A DNA stretch of 64,000 nucleotides. It comes from JANMDU01 sp031376455. Lineage in GTDB: Bacteria; Pseudomonadota; Gammaproteobacteria; Burkholderiales; Burkholderiaceae_C. The notes beneath the pieces were generated by a model. That model had not been told where the DNA came from. It saw only the letters and a program-made list of their open reading frames with translations, and did no database searches. Location: NCBI GenBank assembly GCA_031376455.1, contig JANMDU010000122.1:6937-70936 (forward strand). Reading direction: 5' to 3'. Both the position numbers and the translations under genes were made by a program. Below, in pieces: positions 59,865 to 64,000 of this stretch. How positions within the stretch are numbered: the first letter of the stretch is position 1; each line of letters starts with the position of its first letter.

Positions 59865-61025
59865 CTACTTCTTTGCCGACAAAGCAGGCAGCACAGAAAT
59901 CACTTCTTGGCGGCCATTTTTCACCTGCACCAAATAGCTCTCGCGATCCACGTCACCTTTGTCATCAAAACGGCCACTCACGAGTACGCCAGGGTGTTTT
60001 TTCACATCGAGTTCCAAGCCCTTCATCGCCGCAGCCACGGCCTTGCGATCAACTTTGCCAGCTTTCTCAATCGCCGCTTTCATCGTGTACACGCCGATAT
60101 AGCCTTTAGGGCCGTTGTGATCAGGCAGATATTTGTAGTCTTGGTAAAACTTGGCTTTGAATTTCAACATCTCGGCGCTAGGCGCGTCGATGGTCAAGCC
60201 CACATGGGCGACAGCGCCGTTGGCAGATTCGCCAGCGAGTTCAATGACTTTTTGGCCGGTGAGCGTGGTCTCGCCGATGATCGGCTTGGCAAAGCCTTGC
60301 TTGCGCAGCTCGCGCAAAAGGCGCGCGGATTCGTCTTCGTTCACGTAGGCAAAAAGCGCATCCGAGCCGCTTGCTTTGGCTTTGAGCACGGCAGCTGAAA
60401 AGTCCACTTGGCCGGCATCGGTAGAAATCTCATCCACGATTTTGGTCGGGCCGCCAGCAAGCGTTTTCTTGATCATGTCGAGGCCGCCCTTACCGAAATC
60501 ATTGTTCACATAAATGATCGACAGATTTTTGACCTTGGCTTGATCGCTGATGTAGCGGCCAATTTTCGGCATCGCCGTGGCTTGCGTAAAGCTGGTGCGG
60601 AAGATGTAGGGGTTGCCTTGCAGAGTGATACTGGCTGCTTCGCCGCCCGTCCAATTGGGAATTTCTGCTTTTTGGCTTTCTTTCATGCTCACCATGATCG
60701 AGCCAGAAAAAACCGGGCCGAAAATAGCAAATACATCGTTGTCAATCGCTTTCTTGGTGAGCGCGAGCGCCACACCAGGATTAGTTGTCGTGTCGTTGAT
60801 GGAGAGTTCGAGTTTCTTGCCCATGATGCCGCCAGCGGCATTGATCTCTTTCACGGCTAGCTCCACGCCGTTTTTAAAGTTGGTGCCCGATGTCGCGCCG
60901 CCGCCTGATAGCTCGACAATGGCTGCGAGCTTGATATTTTGCGCAAAAGCGAGCGAACCGCATGCCAATGCTGCGCTGAGCGCTACTATTTTGAGAGTAA
61001 TTGAGAGTGATGTAAGGCATTGCAT
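59865..61025 (-). CDS. livK: Branched-chain-type ABC transporter binding protein LivK
   Basis: A periplasmic type I binding protein of 386 residues with signal peptide ITLKIVALSAALACGSLAFA. IKLAAIVELSGGGATSGTNF, NGVELAVKEINAAGGIMGKK and VFAIFGPVFSGSIMVSMKES are typical of the Leu/Ile/Val-binding family, many members of which bind aromatic acids or other ligands. The ATG at 61025 has GGAG upstream, so the longer start at 61052 is rejected. A palindrome like that of the TRAP operon overlaps its promoter, hinting at a related ligand. Confidence 0.94.
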   Translation of the reverse strand: MQCLTSLSITLKIVALSAALACGSLAFAQNIKLAAIVELSGGGATSGTNFKNGVELAVKEINAAGGIMGKKLELSINDTTTNPGVALALTKKAIDNDVFAIFGPVFSGSIMVSMKESQKAEIPNWTGGEAASITLQGNPYIFRTSFTQATAMPKIGRYISDQAKVKNLSIIYVNNDFGKGGLDMIKKTLAGGPTKIVDEISTDAGQVDFSAAVLKAKASGSDALFAYVNEDESARLLRELRKQGFAKPIIGETTLTGQKVIELAGESANGAVAHVGLTIDAPSAEMLKFKAKFYQDYKYLPDHNGPKGYIGVYTMKAAIEKAGKVDRKAVAAAMKGLELDVKKHPGVLVSGRFDDKGDVDRESYLVQVKNGRQEVISVLPALSAKK

Positions 61026-61059
61026 GGGAAATCTCCAAATGAAAAAAGACAACTGCGAA

Positions 61060-61065
61060 TTTATA
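61060..61065 (-). promoter_or_regulatory. Probable -10 of livK
   Basis: The minus strand reads TATAAA immediately downstream of the palindrome at 61066-61083, about 35 bases before the start codon. No strong -35 was recognised. Confidence 0.5.
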
Positions 61066-61083
61066 ACGTACCAAATGGTACAT
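61066..61083 (-). promoter_or_regulatory. Palindromic operator of livK
   Basis: The minus strand reads ATGTACCATTTGGTACGT, with GTACCA/TGGTAC half sites. It lies just upstream of TATAAA and would block RNA polymerase. It matches the site at 53301-53318 at 15 of 18 positions. Confidence 0.7.
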
Positions 61084-61198
61084 TACCTACAGTTTTGCTC
61101 ACATCAGGTTTTTACCTAGCGAAGACTCATTAGAACGCTATCAGTTAAGCACTTGCGTAATACCTCATGCGCTGACGATCTTACGTAGACGATCTTAT

Positions 61199-62065
61199 TT
61201 AGGCAGGCGCCTTGGAGAAATCCAACGGCACCGTGAGCTGAGCAATCGCTTCTCTTGTGTCGGGTCGCACGCCACGCCACCATTCAAACGCCAGCGCGGC
61301 CTGCTCCACCAGCATGCCCACGCCGTCGACCACGCGCGCAGCTCCTGAGGCTCTGGCTTGCTGAAGAAAGGGCGTCGCACCTTTGCCATACGCCATTTCA
61401 TAAACCAAACTTGTCGGCGAAAACACCCCGCTTGGCAGTGGAGGCACTTGACCAAACAGGGAGGCAGATGTTCCATTAACGATCACATCAAACGGCTCAC
61501 TCAGCGCTTCATAGCTGCAAGCAAGTGCATTCGCGCTCGATTGCGTGCGCAGCATGCTGACCAGCTCCTCGGCCTTTGCAGTCGTGCGGTTGGCCACCAC
61601 GAGCATGGCAGGTTGGCTTCGTGCAAAAGGCAGCAAAGCCCCGCGCACTGCGCCACCTGCGCCGAGCAGAAGCACGCGTTTGCCGCGCATCGGCGTCGCA
61701 TGATTGCGCTCAATGTCATTGACCAAGCCCACACCATCAAAATTTTCTGCGTGGACTTCCTTGCCATCAAATTTAAGCGCGTTTGCAGCGCCAGCCAATT
61801 TTGCAGACTCGGACAAATGCGTCGCATAGGCAAACGCTTCGAGCTTGAAAGGCGCGGTCACGTTCATGCCGCGCATACCGCCAGATCGCAATTCGTCCAG
61901 CTGCTTTGCAAACTCGCCAAGACGCCCTTCGACCTTGGTGTATTCCATCTGCTGGCCCGTGGCTGCAGCAAACAAGCCATGAATGATGGGCGATTTGGAT
62001 TGGACGATAGGGTTGCCGATCACGGCATAGCGATCTGCGGATAAATCTGGGGAGGTGGAATTCAT
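61199..62065 (-). CDS. aroE: Shikimate dehydrogenase, biosynthetic type
   Basis: A 288-residue enzyme reducing 3-dehydroshikimate to shikimate for aromatic amino acids. AVIGNPIVQSKSPIIHGLFA is the substrate loop, GMNVTAPFKLEAFAYA carries the catalytic Lys, and LLGAGGAVRGALLPFA followed by VANRTTAK is the NADP-type cofactor site. The ATG at 62065 follows GGGG; the upstream extension to 62113 is rejected. It is a distant paralogue of the NAD-type enzyme at 48897-49727. Confidence 0.94.
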   Translation of the reverse strand: MNSTSPDLSADRYAVIGNPIVQSKSPIIHGLFAAATGQQMEYTKVEGRLGEFAKQLDELRSGGMRGMNVTAPFKLEAFAYATHLSESAKLAGAANALKFDGKEVHAENFDGVGLVNDIERNHATPMRGKRVLLLGAGGAVRGALLPFARSQPAMLVVANRTTAKAEELVSMLRTQSSANALACSYEALSEPFDVIVNGTSASLFGQVPPLPSGVFSPTSLVYEMAYGKGATPFLQQARASGAARVVDGVGMLVEQAALAFEWWRGVRPDTREAIAQLTVPLDFSKAPA

Positions 62066-62105
62066 CCCCAGATTATTGCGCAGCACGATATGACGCAGGC
62101 TTTTT

Positions 62106-63725
62106 CTAAGCAATCGCTAGTTCACGCTCTTCTTGCGCGGCCACGATTAGCGCTGCAGGCGCTGGCGTGCGAATCAAATGATCAAACGCACTGAGTGCTG
62201 CTTTCGCGCCTTCGCTGGCGGCGATCACAATTTGTTTATACGGCACGGTCGTGCAATCGCCTGCACCAAAGATGCCAGGCACATTGGTGTGGTTTTTCGC
62301 ATCAATCATGATCTCGCCGAATTTGCTGCGCTCAATCGTTGTGCCTAAAAATTCGGTGTTAGGCACGAGGCCGATTTGGATGAACACACCTTCGAGTGGC
62401 ACAACTTTCTCAGCATTCGTCGCACGGTCTTTGTATTTCAGGCCGTTGACTTTTCCATCTGCGCCCGTGATCTCAACAGTTTGTGAATTCGTATAAATCG
62501 TCACGTTCGGCAGGCTTTTGAGCTTATTGATCAGCACAGCATCCGCCTTCATCTCAGGCATGAACTCAAACACGCTCACATGTTTGACGAGGCCAGCCAA
62601 ATCAATCGCCGCCTCCACGCCAGAGTTGCCACCGCCGATCACAGCCACATCTTTGCCTTTGAACAATGGGCCATCGCAATGCGGGCAGTAAGCCACGCCT
62701 TTGTTTTTGTATTCTTGCTCGCCGGGCACATTGATGTTTCTCCAGCGCGCGCCGGTGGCGATGATGAGGCTGCGGGTTTGCAAGATGCCGCCCGCATCGG
62801 TTTTAAGCGTGATGTAGCCGCCTTCTTTAGTAGCGGGGATCACGCTGGCTGCGCGGTGGCCGTTCATGAAATCAACATCGTAGGTTTTGACGTGTTGCTC
62901 CAGCGCGGCGGCGTATTTCGGACCATCGGTTTCGACGATGCCAATGTAATTTTCAATCGCCATCGTGTCGTTAACCTGGCCGCCGAAGCGCTCGGCCAGC
63001 AAGCCGGTGCGAATGCCTTTGCGCGCGGCGTAAACAGCAGCGGCTGCGCCAGCAGGGCCGCCGCCGAGGATAAGCACTTCATACGGTGCGCGGGCGGATA
63101 ATTTTTCAGCTTCGCGCTTAGCCGCGCCGGTATCGAGCTTGGCTACTAGCTCATCGAGCGATGCACGGCCCGAGTGAAACATGCCGCCATTCAAATGCAC
63201 AGCGGGCACGGCCATGATGCCTTTGTCTTCCACCTCTTTTTGATTCAAACCGCCATCCACAATCGTCACATCAAAGGCAGGATTGTTAATCGCCATGAGC
63301 GAGAGGGCTTGCACCACATCAGGACAGTTGTGGCATGAGAGGCTCATGAACACATCAAATTTTTGCGGCGCATCGAATTGCATCGCTTTGATCTGAGTGA
63401 TGGTGTCTTCCTCAACCTTGGGCGGATGCCCGCCCGTCCACAGCAGCGCGAGCACGAGGGACGTGAACTCATGGCCGAGCGGAATCGCGGCAAAGCGCAG
63501 CTTCATTGGCGCGCCAGTTTTTCGCTGCAGCGCGAAAGATGGCTTGCGAGCGTCATCTCCATCGGTTCGTAAAGTGATTTTTTCGGAAAGCTTAGCCACC
63601 GTTTCAAGCAGCTCACGCATCTCATTTGATGAAGCGTCATCACCCAATGCCGCGACGATTTCAAACGGCTCTTTCACGCGCTCTAAGTAGGCAGAGAGTT
63701 GGTCTTGAAGGTCTTGGTCTAACAT
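62106..63725 (-). CDS. ahpF: Alkyl hydroperoxide reductase subunit F
   Basis: A 539-residue NADH-dependent flavoprotein that re-reduces the peroxiredoxin AhpC. The N-terminal tandem thioredoxin-like domain has Cys131/Cys134 in SLSCHNCPDVVQ. The FAD site is LILGGGPAGAAAAVYAARKG, the core redox pair Cys347/Cys350 is in AYCPHCDGPLF, and the NAD loop VAVIGGGNSGVEAAID follows. GAGDCTTVPYKQIVIA lies near the C terminus. It is downstream of ahpC with an element A and a hairpin in between. Confidence 0.97.
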   Translation of the reverse strand: MLDQDLQDQLSAYLERVKEPFEIVAALGDDASSNEMRELLETVAKLSEKITLRTDGDDARKPSFALQRKTGAPMKLRFAAIPLGHEFTSLVLALLWTGGHPPKVEEDTITQIKAMQFDAPQKFDVFMSLSCHNCPDVVQALSLMAINNPAFDVTIVDGGLNQKEVEDKGIMAVPAVHLNGGMFHSGRASLDELVAKLDTGAAKREAEKLSARAPYEVLILGGGPAGAAAAVYAARKGIRTGLLAERFGGQVNDTMAIENYIGIVETDGPKYAAALEQHVKTYDVDFMNGHRAASVIPATKEGGYITLKTDAGGILQTRSLIIATGARWRNINVPGEQEYKNKGVAYCPHCDGPLFKGKDVAVIGGGNSGVEAAIDLAGLVKHVSVFEFMPEMKADAVLINKLKSLPNVTIYTNSQTVEITGADGKVNGLKYKDRATNAEKVVPLEGVFIQIGLVPNTEFLGTTIERSKFGEIMIDAKNHTNVPGIFGAGDCTTVPYKQIVIAASEGAKAALSAFDHLIRTPAPAALIVAAQEERELAIA

Positions 63726-63735
63726 GGTAATGCTC

Positions 63736-63795
63736 CTAAATTGATAGCTACTCGCTTAGGTTTTATGCCGGCAAAGTGCTAAAAATGCTTAAAAA
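63736..63795 (+). repeat. Element A copy between ahpC and ahpF
   Basis: TTGATAGCTACTCGCTTAGG, then TTTTATGCCGGCAAAGTGCT: a diverged copy (ACTCGC in place of CTGCGC) located just upstream of ahpF. Confidence 0.7.
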
Positions 63796-63806
63796 AGAAA
63801 ATAAAA

Positions 63807-63884
63807 AAGCCAGACGCCGTGCTGCTCTAGATTGATCAGCCCACAAGCTTGGGGCTGAGATCGTCAAATGGGGTCGTCTGGCTT
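63807..63884 (-). terminator. Terminator after ahpC with an inner hairpin
   Basis: AAGCCAGACG (63807-63816) pairs with CGTCTGGCTT (63875-63884). Inside, AGCCC and GGGGCT form a second stem around 63840-63856. On the minus strand the outer stem is followed by TTTTTT. It probably reduces transcription from ahpC into ahpF, as AhpC is needed in excess. Confidence 0.7.
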
Positions 63885-63902
63885 AGGGTTCGATCTAAAA
63901 AA

Positions 63903-64000
63903 TTAGATCTTGCCAACCAGCTCCAGCGATGGCTTGAGTGTTTTTGCGCCATCATTCCACTTGGCTGGGCACACTTCACCGGGGTGAGCAGCGGTGTACT
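63903..64000 (-). CDS. ahpC: Alkyl hydroperoxide reductase subunit C (C-terminal end only)
   Basis: Only the last 31 codons are inside the window. They read YTAAHPGEVCPAKWNDGAKT, then LKPSLELVGKI and a TAA. The resolving Cys is in GEVCPAKW, diagnostic for the AhpC/Prx1 group of 2-Cys peroxiredoxins. The gene continues beyond the right edge. It lies upstream of ahpF on the same strand. Confidence 0.95.
   Translation of the reverse strand, partial: YTAAHPGEVCPAKWNDGAKTLKPSLELVGKI

Noticed and set aside
60975..61005. Element A copy in the livK signal peptide region
   Set aside because: CTACTATTTTGAGAG resembles the left arm but the core does not follow; it could be a decayed copy but the support is too weak.

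Overview
The window looks like a chromosome segment of a betaproteobacterium, most likely Comamonadaceae (Burkholderiales). Three things point there. The gene order rpsB-tsf-pyrH-frr-uppS-cdsA-dxr-rseP-bamA-skp-lpxD-fabZ-lpxA-lpxB-rnhB is typical of the class. There are Bug-type, TRAP and Liv-type uptake systems. A short dispersed repeat (called element A here) resembles repeats I recall from that family. No rRNA, tRNA, transposase, integrase or CRISPR array was found. Genus assignment is inference.

Region 1-17.3 kb (minus strand): an ORF6N-domain gene cut by the window edge overlaps the end of carA. Then comes one long envelope and translation run. Read in its direction of transcription, it goes from rpsB (17.1 kb) through elongation factor Ts, UMP kinase, ribosome recycling factor, undecaprenyl-PP synthase, CdsA, Dxr, RseP, BamA, Skp, the lipid A enzymes LpxD/FabZ/LpxA/LpxB, RNase HII and a TrmH-family methylase. 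Many junctions overlap or nearly touch. Terminator-like hairpins lie after rpsB and after tsf.

Region 17.3-33.6 kb: mixed metabolic genes. These are an amidase, a DadA-like dehydrogenase, a DUF599 plus degenerate GGDEF pair, a flavodoxin/pirin/pirin set divergent from a LysR regulator, a GbsR-like regulator with cyanide-insensitive-type cydAB, an orphan Bug binding protein, an atypical polysaccharide deacetylase overlapping a beta-propeller gene, and an alpha/beta hydrolase.

Region 33.6-46.7 kb: a low-GC patch with a small lipoprotein and a gene remnant, a Fic protein, uvrB broken by a one-base frameshift, tyrB, dodecin, and a polytopic histidine kinase with a LuxR-type response regulator followed by two exported proteins of unknown function. 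Copies of a CCCCTAG-type inverted motif precede both the regulator and the exported-protein genes. RnfH/RatA, smpB and a luciferase-like oxidoreductase follow.

Region 46.7-64 kb: a dienelactone hydrolase-like protein, UPF0114 and SRPBCC proteins, then a convincing quinate/shikimate catabolic locus. It comprises an NAD-type shikimate/quinate dehydrogenase, AroQ, a TRAP transporter, a DapA-like protein, and the two halves of QuiC as separate genes (3-dehydroshikimate dehydratase and an HPPD-like domain). A livKHMGF-type ABC transporter follows. Near-identical palindromes sit in the promoter regions of the TRAP operon and of livK, so the two are probably co-regulated. The window ends with biosynthetic aroE, ahpF and the end of ahpC.

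Two repeat families stand out. Element A (at least 16 copies, about 50-65 bp) is often inserted in frame inside conserved genes (lpxB, dxr, livM twice, a pirin, a trmH-family gene twice). Element B (4 copies, about 100-120 bp) is a long palindrome built of CACGGAA-type units.
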